A program made the position numbers and the translations under genes. DNA of 40,985 nt, taken from the NCBI GenBank assembly GCA_002168155.1, contig NHBY01000039.1, positions 1 through 40,985 of the forward strand, read 5' to 3'. Within the stretch, counting starts at the first letter, position 1. The number at the start of each line of letters is the position of its first letter. Positions 28,670-39,629 of the stretch are shown here, piece by piece. This DNA is from Synechococcus sp. TMED19 (GTDB lineage: Bacteria; Cyanobacteriota; Cyanobacteriia; PCC-6307; Cyanobiaceae). The notes beneath the pieces were generated by a model, which saw nothing but the letters and a program-made list of their open reading frames with translations, made no database searches and was not told the origin of the DNA.

Positions 28670-30976
28670 ATGGCACTGGCAACCCTCGATTGGATGACCC
28701 AGGACGCCGAGCGTCTCGCCCAGTGCAACCACGACCACCCTCTTTCTGTCCTGGGACCACAGCAACTGGATGACGGTCGCTTGGTTGTCCGGATCTGGAT
28801 GCCTGATGCCGATCGGGTGGTGCTTCTGAACGCAGGCAGGGAGGAGGTGCTGCAGAACCCCCACCACCCTTGGATCTTTGAAGCTGAACTTGGGAACGAT
28901 CCCGGCTGTAGTTATCGGCTGCGGGTGGAGCGTGGCGGAATCACCCATGAGCAGCACGATCCCTACGCATTCCGACACGAGTGGATGGGTGCCATGGATC
29001 GGCATCTGTTCGCCGAAGGCAACCATCACCACATCTGGAAACGCATGGGGGCCCACCCCCACCAGCAGGACGGAATTACCGGAGTGCAGTTCTGCCTCTG
29101 GGCTCCCAGCGCCCGCAGCGTCTCCGTAATCGGTGAATGCAACAACTGGGACGGCCGTCACCTGCCGATGCAACAACGCATTGGTGGCATCTGGGAACTG
29201 TTCGTTCCCGGTCTAGGCGTCGGCGCTCATTACAAGTACGAGATCCACACCCAGGAGGGTCACTGCTACGAGAAGGCCGATCCCTACGGCTTCCAGCACG
29301 AGGTGCGCCCCAAACAGGCCTCTTTGGTTGCCGACCTCGACCAGTTCCAGTGGAGCGATGACCGATGGCTGAAGGAGCGCGATGGACGCAACCCGCTCGA
29401 GCAGCCCATCTCGGTCTACGAGATGCACATGGGCAGCTGGATGCACGGCAGCTGGGATGAACCCTTCATTGAGGCTGACGGCACAGCGCGTCCCCCGGTA
29501 CCAGCAGCTGATCTCAAGCCAGGTGCCCGTCTACTGACCTACAAGGAGCTAGCTGATCGGGTCATCCCCTATGTGAAAGCCCGCGGCTTCACCCACATCG
29601 AGCTGATGCCGATGGCGGAGCACCCCTTCGATGGCTCCTGGGGGTATCAGGTCACCGGCTTCTATGCACCTACCAGCCGCTTCGGCCCGCTCGATGAGTT
29701 CCGTACCTTCGTGGATCGTTGCCACGCTGAAGGCATTGGCATCATCCTTGACTGGGTGCCTGGCCACTTCCCCAAGGACGCCCACGGCCTGGCTTTCTTT
29801 GACGGCAGCCACCTTTACGAGCACAGCGACCCACGCATTGGTGAGCACAAAGAATGGGGCACGCTGATCTTCAACTACAGCAGGAATGAGGTCCGCAATT
29901 TCCTTGTCTCAAACCTGATCTTCTGGTTCGAAGAGTTCCATATCGATGGTATTCGAGTTGATGCTGTTGCATCAATGCTTTACCGGGATTATCTACGTCC
30001 AGACGGCGAATGGATCGCCAACGAGCACGGCGGTCGCGAGAACCTCGAAGCCGTTCGTTTCATGCAACAGGCCAATTCGGTCCTGTTCCATTACTTCCCT
30101 GGGGCCCTATCGATCGCAGAGGAATCCACGACCTGGCCACTGGTGACCATGCCCACCTCCATGGGTGGCCTTGGCTTCAACCTCAAATGGAACATGGGCT
30201 GGATGCATGACATGCTCGATTACTTCGAGCTCGATCACTGGTTCCGCCAGTTCCACCAAAACAACATCACCTTCTCGATTTGGTATCACCACACCGAGAA
30301 CTTCATGCTCGCTCTTAGCCACGACGAGGTCGTGCATGGCAAGAGTCATTTGCTGCACAAGATGCCAGGCAGCGATGAACTCAAGTTCGCCAATGTACGT
30401 GCCCTACTGGCCTACATGTGGACTCACCCCGGCAAGAAGACCATCTTCATGGGAATGGAATTTGGTCAGCGTGGTGAGTGGAATGTCTGGGGTGATTTGG
30501 AGTGGGACAAGCTTCAGTTCAGTGAGCACCAGGGCCTGATCAATCTGGTTGATGACCTCAACGCCTTTTACAAGAGTGAGCCAGCCCTATGGCGCAATGA
30601 CTTTGACCACTACGGATTCCAGTGGATCGACTGCGACGACACAAATCACAGCGTCGTCAGCTTCATGCGCCGAGATGAAAAGGAAGGCAACTGGGTTGTG
30701 GTCATCTGCAACTTCACCCCCGTTTCACATGGCAACTACCGCATCGGAGTGCCAGTGGAGGGCTTCTATACCGAGGTGTTCAACAGCGACGGCAGCCGTT
30801 ACGGCGGCACCAACCAGGGCAATCTGGGCGGCAAGTTCGCTGATGACTGGGGCATGCATGGCTATGGACAGTCCCTGGAGCTCTGCCTGCCGCCATTGAC
30901 TGTGTTGGTGTTCAAGCACGACGCCACGAAGAAAAAGGACGCAGCAATCCATGAAGCTGCCGCCCTTTCAGGTTGA
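28670..30976 (+). CDS. glgB: 1,4-alpha-glucan branching enzyme
   Basis: GH13 motifs [50 protein letters not shown]-terminal CBM48-like modules. Confidence 0.96.
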   Translation: MALATLDWMTQDAERLAQCNHDHPLSVLGPQQLDDGRLVVRIWMPDADRVVLLNAGREEVLQNPHHPWIFEAELGNDPGCSYRLRVERGGITHEQHDPYAFRHEWMGAMDRHLFAEGNHHHIWKRMGAHPHQQDGITGVQFCLWAPSARSVSVIGECNNWDGRHLPMQQRIGGIWELFVPGLGVGAHYKYEIHTQEGHCYEKADPYGFQHEVRPKQASLVADLDQFQWSDDRWLKERDGRNPLEQPISVYEMHMGSWMHGSWDEPFIEADGTARPPVPAADLKPGARLLTYKELADRVIPYVKARGFTHIELMPMAEHPFDGSWGYQVTGFYAPTSRFGPLDEFRTFVDRCHAEGIGIILDWVPGHFPKDAHGLAFFDGSHLYEHSDPRIGEHKEWGTLIFNYSRNEVRNFLVSNLIFWFEEFHIDGIRVDAVASMLYRDYLRPDGEWIANEHGGRENLEAVRFMQQANSVLFHYFPGALSIAEESTTWPLVTMPTSMGGLGFNLKWNMGWMHDMLDYFELDHWFRQFHQNNITFSIWYHHTENFMLALSHDEVVHGKSHLLHKMPGSDELKFANVRALLAYMWTHPGKKTIFMGMEFGQRGEWNVWGDLEWDKLQFSEHQGLINLVDDLNAFYKSEPALWRNDFDHYGFQWIDCDDTNHSVVSFMRRDEKEGNWVVVICNFTPVSHGNYRIGVPVEGFYTEVFNSDGSRYGGTNQGNLGGKFADDWGMHGYGQSLELCLPPLTVLVFKHDATKKKDAAIHEAAALSG

Positions 30977-31014
30977 TCGCTCGGGTAGCGTCGGCGGCTA
31001 TTCGATCTGCTGCC

Positions 31015-32073
31015 ATGAGTGAGACTCTCCCCCTTCTGCTTCGCGCGGCCCGCGGCGAGCAGGTGGAGCGTCCACCGGTGTGGATGATGCGTCAGGCTGG
31101 CCGTTATATGAAGGTCTACCGCGACCTGCGCGATCGATATCCCTCCTTCCGTGAACGCTCAGAGAACCCTGATCTCTCTTATGAGATTTCGATGCAACCC
31201 TTCGAGGCGTTTCAGCCAGACGGGGTAATCCTGTTCTCCGACATCCTCACGCCACTGCCTGGTGTCGGGATCGACTTCGACATCGTCGAAAGCAAAGGTC
31301 CTCAAATCAACGACCCAATTCGCACCTTGGCCCAGGTGGAGGCCTTGCGGCCACTGCAGCCGTCTGAGTCCATGCCTTTTGTGGGCGAAGTGCTTGGGCG
31401 GCTACGCCAAAGCGTCGGCAACCGCGCCGCTGTGCTCGGCTTTGTCGGAGCCCCTTGGACCCTTGCGGCCTACGTCGTCGAAGGGAAGAGCAGCAAGAAC
31501 TATGCGGTGATCAAGGCCATGGCCTTCCAGGAACCGCAACTGCTGCACAAGCTGCTGGATCACTTCGCCGAATCGATTGCCACCTACCTGCGCTACCAGA
31601 TTGATTCTGGCGCCCAGGTAGTTCAGATGTTCGACTCATGGGCCGGTGAGCTGAGCCCGATGGATTACGACACCTTCGCGGCGCCTTATCAGAAGAAGGT
31701 GGTCGATCTGGTCAAGCAAACTCACCCCGACACCCCCTTCATCCTCTACATCTCCGGCAGTGCTGGTGTACTCGAACGGATGGGCCGCACGGGAGTGGAC
31801 ATCGTTTCACTGGACTGGACAGTGGATATGGCCGAAGGCTGCGCCCGTCTGCCCCAGCACCTCGGCGTTCAGGGCAATGTGGACCCAGGTCTGTTGTTTG
31901 GCACCCCAGATGCGATCCGCGCCCGTATCGATGACACCGTGCGCAAAGCCCGTGGCCGCCGTCACATCCTCAACCTCGGCCACGGCATCCTGCCTGGCAC
32001 CCCTGAAGAGAACGGTCAGGCCTTCTTTGAGGCCGGCAAAACCGTGATGGACCGTCTCGGGGCCTTGGCGTGA
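31015..32073 (+). CDS. hemE: uroporphyrinogen decarboxylase
   Basis: [89 protein letters not shown]. Confidence 0.96.
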   Translation: MSETLPLLLRAARGEQVERPPVWMMRQAGRYMKVYRDLRDRYPSFRERSENPDLSYEISMQPFEAFQPDGVILFSDILTPLPGVGIDFDIVESKGPQINDPIRTLAQVEALRPLQPSESMPFVGEVLGRLRQSVGNRAAVLGFVGAPWTLAAYVVEGKSSKNYAVIKAMAFQEPQLLHKLLDHFAESIATYLRYQIDSGAQVVQMFDSWAGELSPMDYDTFAAPYQKKVVDLVKQTHPDTPFILYISGSAGVLERMGRTGVDIVSLDWTVDMAEGCARLPQHLGVQGNVDPGLLFGTPDAIRARIDDTVRKARGRRHILNLGHGILPGTPEENGQAFFEAGKTVMDRLGALA

Positions 32074-33071
32074 GCGAGGCTCCGGCCCGCATCCTGATCA
32101 CCGGCGCCAGCGGTTGCGTCGGTCAGCACATTGCCCGCCAGCTGCTGGAGGAATCTGATGCCGAGCTTCTGCTCTGGCTAAGGGATCCCAGCAAGCTGAC
32201 AGCGGTGCCGCAGGAGCATCCCCGCATCACCTTGCTGATCAGTGATCTACGCCAGCAGGAAGACCACTCTGAGATTCTGCGCAGCGTCACTCGGGTCATC
32301 CACACTGCCACCGCCTGGGGTGACCCTGAGCGGGCCCAGCAGGTGAACGTGGTGGCCGTCAAAGAATTGCTTGGTCGCCTCGATCCTCAACGGCTCGAAC
32401 AGATCATCTATTTCTCCACAGCCAGCATCCTCAACCAGAACCTTGAGCTACTCAAGGAGGCTGAGCCCTACGGCACGGAATACATCCAGACCAAGGCCCT
32501 TTGCCTGCAACAGCTGGAGCAGCACCCCTACGCGGAGCGCACCGTGGCGGTGTTCCCAACCCTGGTGTTCGGTGGAGCAGTGGATGGCAGCAGCCCCTTC
32601 CCCACCAGCTACCTCACGGCAGGCCTTCGGGATGCCTGTCAGTGGCTATGGCTTGCTCGCTGGTTGCGGGCCGATGCCAGCTTCCATTTCGTTCATGCCG
32701 CTGACATCGCCAAGGTCTGTTGCCATCTGGCACTGACGCCTCACCAGCCCAACCCAGAAGCCGGCCAGGGGGCCGTGCGTCGCTTGGTGCTGGGTCAGCC
32801 ACAGGTGAGCGTGAATCAGACCGTTGCGGAGCTCTGCCGCTGGAGGGGAGTGTTCCATCCACCAGGGATCCCGCTTTGGAGCTGGCTAATTCAGCTACTG
32901 ATCAAGGTGCTGCCCATCGAGATCAACGACTGGGATCGCTTCAGCATCCGCCAGCGCCACTTCGTGCATGACCCGATCAGTCCTCCGGAGCGCTTCGGGA
33001 TCCGGTCCCATGCCCCAACACTGGAGGCAGTGTTTGAGGACGCGCATCTATCGCGACGCGGACCTGTCTGA
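32070..33071 (+). CDS. NAD-dependent epimerase/dehydratase (extended SDR) family protein
   Basis: [21 protein letters not shown] Rossmann motif and SDR-like layout. GTGA overlap with hemE stop. Confidence 0.85.
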   Translation: MSEAPARILITGASGCVGQHIARQLLEESDAELLLWLRDPSKLTAVPQEHPRITLLISDLRQQEDHSEILRSVTRVIHTATAWGDPERAQQVNVVAVKELLGRLDPQRLEQIIYFSTASILNQNLELLKEAEPYGTEYIQTKALCLQQLEQHPYAERTVAVFPTLVFGGAVDGSSPFPTSYLTAGLRDACQWLWLARWLRADASFHFVHAADIAKVCCHLALTPHQPNPEAGQGAVRRLVLGQPQVSVNQTVAELCRWRGVFHPPGIPLWSWLIQLLIKVLPIEINDWDRFSIRQRHFVHDPISPPERFGIRSHAPTLEAVFEDAHLSRRGPV

Positions 33072-33168
33072 TCTGAACAGATCCTTGTCAAAAACGTGTC
33101 GAAGCATTGCAGCAATCATGACTCGACTCCCGCCACTATTTAGCTTGGCTGGGAATCTATCTGCGCTC

Positions 33169-33510
33169 ATGCGTCGCCTGCTTGGCCTGCTGGCCCTCTG
33201 TTTCGCCCTCCTGTTCGGCACCGCTCCTGCCTTCGCTGCTGATGTTGCCCATGGCGGTCAGATCTTCTCCGCCAACTGCGTCGCCTGCCACATGGGTGGT
33301 GGCAACGTCGTCAACGGGGAGCGCACCCTCAAGGCCGACGCCCTCGACTCCTACCTGGCCAACTACGGCAACGGTCACGAGGCCGCTATTGCCTACCAGG
33401 TGACAAACGGCAAAAACGCCATGCCTGCTTTTGGTGGCAAACTTTCTGATACCGACATCGCTGATGTCGCCGCCTATGTCGAAGACATGGCAAACAAGGG
33501 TTGGGCTTGA
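33169..33510 (+). CDS. petJ: cytochrome c6 (cytochrome c553)
   Basis: Signal peptide ending APAFA; CVACH heme motif; [31 protein letters not shown]. Confidence 0.93.
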   Translation: MRRLLGLLALCFALLFGTAPAFAADVAHGGQIFSANCVACHMGGGNVVNGERTLKADALDSYLANYGNGHEAAIAYQVTNGKNAMPAFGGKLSDTDIADVAAYVEDMANKGWA

Positions 33511-33536
33511 GCATCGGCTGATCACCGACAACCTCG

Positions 33537-33563
33537 ACCGGCCCCACAGGGGCCGGTTTTTTT
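33537..33563 (+). terminator. Rho-independent terminator of petJ
   Basis: ACCGGCCCC-ACA-GGGGCCGGT followed by a T-run (TTTTTTT). Confidence 0.92.
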
Positions 33564-33569
33564 ATGTCC

Positions 33570-33773
33570 TCAGCTCCGGCAGTAAGCCAAAAGCGCGAGA
33601 TAGAGCGCCTCGTCAATTTCCCTAATGTCGTACTCGCTTGGGAACATTCCATGGCGATGGCGGTGCACCACCATCCAAGAATTGCGCTCTAGGTCACTTT
33701 GGCTTTTCTCCAGCTCCGCCACCTCAGCGCAAAGGCGCTCCAGTAAGTCAAGGCTTGCGGGCTGATCAGCCAT
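33570..33773 (-). CDS. hypothetical small protein
   Basis: MADQPASLDLLERLCAEVAELEKSQSDLERNSWMVVHRHRHGMFPSEYDIREIDEALYLALLAYCRS. Confidence 0.65.
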   Translation of the reverse strand: MADQPASLDLLERLCAEVAELEKSQSDLERNSWMVVHRHRHGMFPSEYDIREIDEALYLALLAYCRS

Positions 33774-33855
33774 GGAGTGAGTGCTGCTGGGCCGGGAGGT
33801 TATCAACCCCACGACAAACGGTGGCTACAACATTGTCAGTGATGCGCCATGCCAT

Positions 33856-34146
33856 ATGGGCCAGGCTTTAACAGCAGGATTGCTGCTGCTGCTCAGCATG
33901 ACCGCCGCCAGTGCTAAACCGGCCGCGATCCCAGGTGAAACCTTCAACGGGTGCCTGTGGCTGGTGCCAGCTGGTCAGGCCCTATTTCAGCCCCGCAAGC
34001 TGGAACCCAGACAAGTGGCCGCCAAAAATGCTCGTGGCTGCCTTTCACAGCTCGACGCTGTCTACGGCTCCGACGGCTGCCCCCTGCGCTTTTGCTCCTA
34101 CGACGAGATTGGGCCACTGCCAGAGCAGAACAGCCTGATTCCCTGA
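33856..34146 (+). CDS. small exported hypothetical protein
   Basis: Signal peptide MGQALTAGLLLLLSMTAASA, then a short mature part with Cys residues (FNGCLW, ARGCLS, GCPLRFCSYDE). Confidence 0.55.
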   Translation: MGQALTAGLLLLLSMTAASAKPAAIPGETFNGCLWLVPAGQALFQPRKLEPRQVAAKNARGCLSQLDAVYGSDGCPLRFCSYDEIGPLPEQNSLIP

Positions 34147-34220
34147 ACCGAACCACCAACCGAACGATCGAGTTGGGCTTACCGCTGACCTTGGGTGCGG
34201 ACCGAACCGCATGGTTCGGT
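34147..34220. promoter_or_regulatory. repeated ACCGAAC elements and hairpin upstream of clpB
   Basis: ACCGAAC at 34147-34153, 34159-34165 and 34201-34207, with inverted GTTCGGT at 34214-34220. The last two form ACCGAACC-GCAT-GGTTCGGT. Confidence 0.45.
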
Positions 34221-34289
34221 GCCTACGGTCCCGGCCAAGCGGTCGACTCCATACGGTGAGCCCAGTTCGACGCTTTCTCACCAACCGTG

Positions 34290-36881
34290 ATGCAACCGAC
34301 CGCTGAGCAATTCACCGAACAGGCCTGGGGCGCCGTGGTGGCGGCTCAGGGCCTGGCGCAGCAACACCGCCAGCAACAGCTGGAGAGCGAGCACCTGTTC
34401 CTGGCCCTACTTCAGCAAAAACAGGGGCTTGCCGGAAGGATCCTGGAGAAAGCCGGGGCGCAACCCAGCAAACTGCAGACCCAGGTGGAATCGCACCTAC
34501 AACGTCAACCCAGCCTGGGCCGAGCCCCTGACAACGTCTATCTGGGTAAGGGACTACAAAGCCTGCTGCAGAACGCCGACAACTTCAAACAGGAGTTAGG
34601 CGACAGCTACATCTCAGTAGAGCACCTGCTGTTGGCCTTGGCCGCCGATGAACGCTGTGGTCGTGAGCTTCTACAAGCTGCTGGAATTCAGAGAAAAGGC
34701 CTACAGGAAGCTATTCAATCCGTACGCGGTAGTCAAAGAGTGACCGATCAGAACCCAGAAGGAACCTATGAATCGCTGCTGAAATATGGACGAGACCTGA
34801 CAGCAGAAGCGCGCAACGGCAAGCTTGACCCCGTGATCGGCCGCGATGAGGAAATTCGTCGGACGATACAGATCCTCTCGCGACGCACCAAGAACAACCC
34901 GGTCCTGATCGGTGAGCCCGGTGTCGGCAAGACCGCCATTGTCGAAGGTCTGGCTCAGCGCATCGTCAACGGTGATGTGCCATCGGCGCTGCAGAACCGT
35001 CAGCTCATCGCCCTCGACATGGGTGCCTTGATCGCAGGAGCTAAATACCGCGGTGAATTCGAGGAACGACTCAAGGCCGTACTCAAGGAGGTCACGTCCA
35101 GCGAGGGACAAATCATCCTGTTCATCGATGAGATACACACCGTCGTGGGAGCAGGAGCCACCGGTGGATCCATGGATGCCAGCAACCTTCTCAAGCCGAT
35201 GCTGGCCCGCGGTGAACTTCGCTGCATCGGTGCGACCACGCTCGATGAACACCGCCAACACATCGAGAAAGATCCGGCCCTGGAGCGACGTTTCCAGCAG
35301 GTCTTTGTCGATCAACCCACAGTGGAGGACACCGTCTCGATTCTGCGCGGCCTCAAGGAGCGGTATGAAGTGCACCATGGTGTTCGCATCGCAGACTCCG
35401 CCCTCGTGGCTGCAGCTGTGCTCAGCAACCGCTACATCGCTGATCGGTTTCTGCCTGACAAAGCGATTGATCTTGTAGATGAATCCGCCGCCCGATTGAA
35501 GATGGAGATCACCTCCAAGCCGGAGGCGATCGATGAGATCGACCGCAAGATCCTGCAACTGGAGATGGAGAAGCTTTCTCTAGGCCGTGAATCTGACAGT
35601 GCCAGCCTCGAGCGACTCGAGCGCATCGAGCGGGAACTTGCCGAACTGGCCGAACATCAGAGCAGCCTCAATGCCCAGTGGCAAAAGGAAAAAGGCGCTA
35701 TCGATGAGCTCCAGGCCCTCAAGGAAGAAATTGAGCAGGTGCAGCTACAGGTTGAACAGGCCAAACGCAGCTATGACCTCAACAAGGCCGCCGAGCTGGA
35801 GTACGGCACCTTGAGCGAGCTCAACCGCAAGCTGGAATCCAGCGAAGCGGAACTGGCCAGCAGCGAGAGCGACGGACACCAACTTCTACGAGAGGAGGTC
35901 ACTGAAGAAGACATCGCTGAAGTGATTGCCAAGTGGACCGGCATTCCCGTCAGCAAACTCGCCCGTTCGGAGATGAACAAGCTGCTTGAACTTGAGCAAC
36001 ACCTGCATCAGCGAGTAATCGGCCAAAGCGAAGCCGTCAAGGCCGTGGCCGATGCGATTCAGCGCTCCCGTGCCGGACTCTCCGATCCCAACCGGCCGAT
36101 CGCCTCGTTCCTGTTCCTTGGCCCCACCGGCGTGGGCAAGACCGAGCTGAGCAAAGCCCTAGCCAATCAGCTCTTTGATAGCGATGACGCCATGGTGCGC
36201 ATCGACATGAGTGAATACATGGAAAAGCATGCGGTCAGCAGACTGATCGGTGCTCCTCCTGGATATGTGGGCTTTGAGGAGGGCGGCCAGCTGACAGAAG
36301 CAGTGCGACGCCGTCCCTATGCCGTGATCCTGTTCGACGAAGTGGAGAAAGCCCACCCAGATGTCTTCAATGTGATGCTGCAGATCCTTGATGACGGCCG
36401 CGTCACTGACAGCAAGGGACGCACAGTCGACTTCACCAACACCGTGCTGATCCTGACCAGCAACATCGGCAGCCAGTCGATCTTGGAGCTCGGTGGCGAC
36501 GACAACCGCCATGCCGAAATGGAACAGAGGGTCAATGACGCCCTACGGGCGCAATTTCGCCCTGAGTTCCTCAACCGACTCGATGAGTCGATCATCTTCC
36601 ACAGTCTGCGAGCTGAGGAACTGCGTCAGATCGTCGACCTACAAGTGCAACGGCTGGCCAAGCGTCTTGACGATCGCAAGATCACCCTCCTTCTCAGCGC
36701 TGATGCGGGGCAATGGCTCGCCGACGCCGGGTACGATCCGGTGTATGGCGCACGGCCGCTTAAACGGGCCATCCAGCGTGAGCTGGAGACACCGATCGCC
36801 AAGGCGATCTTGGCTGGACGCTACGTCGAAGGCAGCACCGCACGGGTGGATGTGGAAAACGAGCAGCTGCGCTTCTCCTAA
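34290..36881 (+). CDS. clpB: ATP-dependent chaperone ClpB
   Basis: Two AAA+ modules ([35 protein letters not shown]), Clp N domain, middle coiled coil. Confidence 0.95.
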   Translation: MQPTAEQFTEQAWGAVVAAQGLAQQHRQQQLESEHLFLALLQQKQGLAGRILEKAGAQPSKLQTQVESHLQRQPSLGRAPDNVYLGKGLQSLLQNADNFKQELGDSYISVEHLLLALAADERCGRELLQAAGIQRKGLQEAIQSVRGSQRVTDQNPEGTYESLLKYGRDLTAEARNGKLDPVIGRDEEIRRTIQILSRRTKNNPVLIGEPGVGKTAIVEGLAQRIVNGDVPSALQNRQLIALDMGALIAGAKYRGEFEERLKAVLKEVTSSEGQIILFIDEIHTVVGAGATGGSMDASNLLKPMLARGELRCIGATTLDEHRQHIEKDPALERRFQQVFVDQPTVEDTVSILRGLKERYEVHHGVRIADSALVAAAVLSNRYIADRFLPDKAIDLVDESAARLKMEITSKPEAIDEIDRKILQLEMEKLSLGRESDSASLERLERIERELAELAEHQSSLNAQWQKEKGAIDELQALKEEIEQVQLQVEQAKRSYDLNKAAELEYGTLSELNRKLESSEAELASSESDGHQLLREEVTEEDIAEVIAKWTGIPVSKLARSEMNKLLELEQHLHQRVIGQSEAVKAVADAIQRSRAGLSDPNRPIASFLFLGPTGVGKTELSKALANQLFDSDDAMVRIDMSEYMEKHAVSRLIGAPPGYVGFEEGGQLTEAVRRRPYAVILFDEVEKAHPDVFNVMLQILDDGRVTDSKGRTVDFTNTVLILTSNIGSQSILELGGDDNRHAEMEQRVNDALRAQFRPEFLNRLDESIIFHSLRAEELRQIVDLQVQRLAKRLDDRKITLLLSADAGQWLADAGYDPVYGARPLKRAIQRELETPIAKAILAGRYVEGSTARVDVENEQLRFS

Positions 36882-37043
36882 CCAGGAGTCAACATCCATT
36901 GACCAGCTTTCAAGAGCATGCATCCGCTTGAGTCCATCAGCCCCTAAAACCGTGGTTATTGGCTTCATCCACAACCTCAAATATTATTACTAAGCGCACG
37001 CAAGAGCTATGGGACTTAGCGTGCTGCAGATAACCCCGAATCT

Positions 37044-38576
37044 TTGGCGGGCACAGGCTTCTGGTTAACCAATCGCGGGGTTTTAGCCGCCGCCAACATA
37101 GTGCTGATGGGCACTTACATCGTCTGTGGTGCAATCGGCGTTCCTGCTCACCAATACGTCCGTGGCTATATCGATGGGACTCCATACCAGGGCGACTGGT
37201 TCATGGAGGCATATCTGCTCACTTGCGCATTGATGCTCACCCTTGTGGGCAACCTCAAACGTCGTTTTGGCAACCGCAACCTCTCAATTGCTGGCCCCAG
37301 TGTCTTTGCTCTCGGCCTAATCGGTTGCGCTGCAGCGCAGGAGTCGAACTTTTTCATCGCCATGCGCATCCTTCAGGGGCTGGGGGCCGCCTGCTGCGCT
37401 GCGGTCGGTGGCGGCTTTCTCAACGGTGGTCTTGGCAAACAGCACAGCCTCTACGGCAAGGGAATCTTTGTGCTGGCATTCGCCTTTGCTGCAACTATCG
37501 GCATTGCGCTCTCAGCAGCCGTGACCTGGTACCTGAGCTGGAGAGTGCTCTTTGGGGCGCTTGCACTGTTGTTGATCACAGCCCTGGTTCTGATCATTCG
37601 CTATCTGCCTGCTGATGAAGGCGATCCAACCGTGTCAATCGACTGGCTGACCTTTGGGTTGATCTGCAGTGGGTTTGGACTATTTGCCATGTCTCTGAAA
37701 GTGGGCAATCAGCATGAGTGGTTCCAGTGCCAGAGCTATGTCGTCATGCTCAGCATTTCTCTAGTCAGCATGGTTTTGTTCGCAATCCGCTTTGCCGCGG
37801 CGCCACCATTGATCAACCCGAAGGTCTTCAGTGATACCAACTTCACGATCAGCACGATCAACTTAACGCTCATCCTATTTGCCGTATTTCTTGTATTTGC
37901 CATTGTCCCAAACTTCATGGTTCGTGTCGGTGGAAACACCATCGGAAGTTACACCCTGCCCTTTTTATATTTTTCAATGGCCAGCGTCGTGGGAATCGGC
38001 CTCTTTGCCCCAGTCGTGAATCCATTTTACCTGGCCAGAACATTGAATGTCCGCAAAATCTTCTCAAGCATTGGAGTCTTTGGCTTTGGCCTCACGGCGA
38101 TCTGGATGGCTCAGACCAGTTCGCATCAAAACAATGCCAACCTCTCCTTACAGCTGATCTGTCTTGGATTCTTCTTTGGCTTGATTCTTCTTGAGCTTTT
38201 GATGTGTTACGCCACCATGCCGCCCGAACTTATGACCAGTGCCAGTGCCATCAACTTCTTTGGCACTGCCATTGCCAAGGTGTTAGCCGGTGGTGTTAGC
38301 GGCGCAATTCATTCAGCTTCAACCCAAGGCAGCTGGGACCGCTTCCGCGGTCCGGTTGAAGCCAGTAACACCGCCATCCTTCCCTACAGGGAACTGCTGC
38401 AGCAGCAGATGTTGGAGGGCATTAACACTCCTACCTGGTCACAAGCGTCGCTGGAGTTAATCAATCAAGCAATTGCCCAACAAGCTGATGTTGTGGCCTA
38501 CATCAACATCGCCACCATGACAGGGTTCCTCTTACTTGGCCTGGGGGTGCTTCCCTTTGTACACCGAGAAGGCTGA
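37044..38576 (+). CDS. MFS transporter, DHA2/EmrB-like
   Basis: Approximately 14 hydrophobic segments; DWFMEAYLLTCALMLTLVGNLKRRFGNR, RILQGLGAACCAAVGGG, AVTWYLSWRVLFG. TTG start. Confidence 0.8.
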   Translation: MAGTGFWLTNRGVLAAANIVLMGTYIVCGAIGVPAHQYVRGYIDGTPYQGDWFMEAYLLTCALMLTLVGNLKRRFGNRNLSIAGPSVFALGLIGCAAAQESNFFIAMRILQGLGAACCAAVGGGFLNGGLGKQHSLYGKGIFVLAFAFAATIGIALSAAVTWYLSWRVLFGALALLLITALVLIIRYLPADEGDPTVSIDWLTFGLICSGFGLFAMSLKVGNQHEWFQCQSYVVMLSISLVSMVLFAIRFAAAPPLINPKVFSDTNFTISTINLTLILFAVFLVFAIVPNFMVRVGGNTIGSYTLPFLYFSMASVVGIGLFAPVVNPFYLARTLNVRKIFSSIGVFGFGLTAIWMAQTSSHQNNANLSLQLICLGFFFGLILLELLMCYATMPPELMTSASAINFFGTAIAKVLAGGVSGAIHSASTQGSWDRFRGPVEASNTAILPYRELLQQQMLEGINTPTWSQASLELINQAIAQQADVVAYINIATMTGFLLLGLGVLPFVHREG

Positions 38577-38626
38577 GCACCTTTGAGGCGTTCTGCCTAC
38601 GATTCAAGAGTGGTTGTTCCAAGAGC

Positions 38627-39625
38627 GTGGCCCGAAGCACTGATCCGGACCACAAGAACCGCAAACTCCTGGTGGTCGGCGCGGTCCTCGGCGGTGGCAG
38701 CGCCTTGGCGTTGGGAGGATTCTTCACTTACAGCCACTTCTGGCCTAACACTCCAGATGCCTATGTTCATGCCTACACAATCACAGTGGCGCCCTATGTG
38801 GCGGGCTACATCAATCAGATCAAAGTAGAGCCTAATCAATACGTTAAGAGCGGCCAGCTGATCTATGAAATTGAACCAGAACCCCTACAACTACTGGTTG
38901 ACACCAAAGCAAACCAGCTGAAGGCCTCCAAATCCCATCTAGCCAGCATGCGGCAGGGATTACGCAAAGCCCGACAGGAACTAGAAAACAATGAAGCAGC
39001 TCGCTGGATCGTTGCCCTTAACCGCAAGCGCTACTCCTTTCTTCTCGATCGACAGGTCGTGGCCCTAGAGAAAGAGCAGGAGCTGGAAGCCTCCACCATT
39101 GAGGCAGATGCCCAGGTAGGCCGAGCCCAAGCCGAGATTGCCCGCATCGAGCAACGGATCAATGAACAGGAAGCGCGAATCAAAGCCCACGCCAGTGAGC
39201 TTGGAACTGCCAAGACCAACCTCAACTACACGCGCTACTACGCGCCGATGGATGGCTTTATCAGCAACAGCTTCAGCATCCGCGAAGGCCAATACGTCAA
39301 ACCGGGGCAGGCCCTCTTCAAGCTGGTAGATAACACCCACTGGTGGGTGGATGCCAACTTCAAGGAATCTCAGATCAGACGCATCAGGCCAGGCATGGAT
39401 GCCAGCATCAGACTGGACATGTATCCCGGACAAACCTTCAAAGGAAAGGTGATCAACATCTCGGCCGGAAGCGGCGCCTACAACGCCTTGTTACCTCCGC
39501 AGAATGCCACCGGGAACTGGGTCAAGGTGCCCCAGCGCTTCCCGGTTCGCATCCGCATGGAACAGAACCCGCAGCATCCGCTGCGGGCCGGCGCAACCGC
39601 CCATGCCACGGTGAACACCCTCTGA
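38627..39625 (+). CDS. HlyD/EmrA family membrane fusion (periplasmic adaptor) protein
   Basis: Single N-terminal TM; TPDAYVHAYTITVAPYVAGYINQIKVEPNQYVKSGQLIYEIEP, coiled coil, NYTRYYAPMDGFISNSFSIREGQYVKPGQALFKLV. Confidence 0.9.
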   Translation: MARSTDPDHKNRKLLVVGAVLGGGSALALGGFFTYSHFWPNTPDAYVHAYTITVAPYVAGYINQIKVEPNQYVKSGQLIYEIEPEPLQLLVDTKANQLKASKSHLASMRQGLRKARQELENNEAARWIVALNRKRYSFLLDRQVVALEKEQELEASTIEADAQVGRAQAEIARIEQRINEQEARIKAHASELGTAKTNLNYTRYYAPMDGFISNSFSIREGQYVKPGQALFKLVDNTHWWVDANFKESQIRRIRPGMDASIRLDMYPGQTFKGKVINISAGSGAYNALLPPQNATGNWVKVPQRFPVRIRMEQNPQHPLRAGATAHATVNTL

Positions 39626-39629
39626 GGCA

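Noticed and set aside
34147-34289. CIRCE (HrcA) element upstream of clpB
   Set aside because: No TTAGCACTC-N9-GAGTGCTAA-like sequence; the repeats present have a different sequence.
34701-35558. 285-aa antisense ORF within clpB
   Set aside because: Shadow ORF of a strongly coding GC-rich gene; no recognisable domain.
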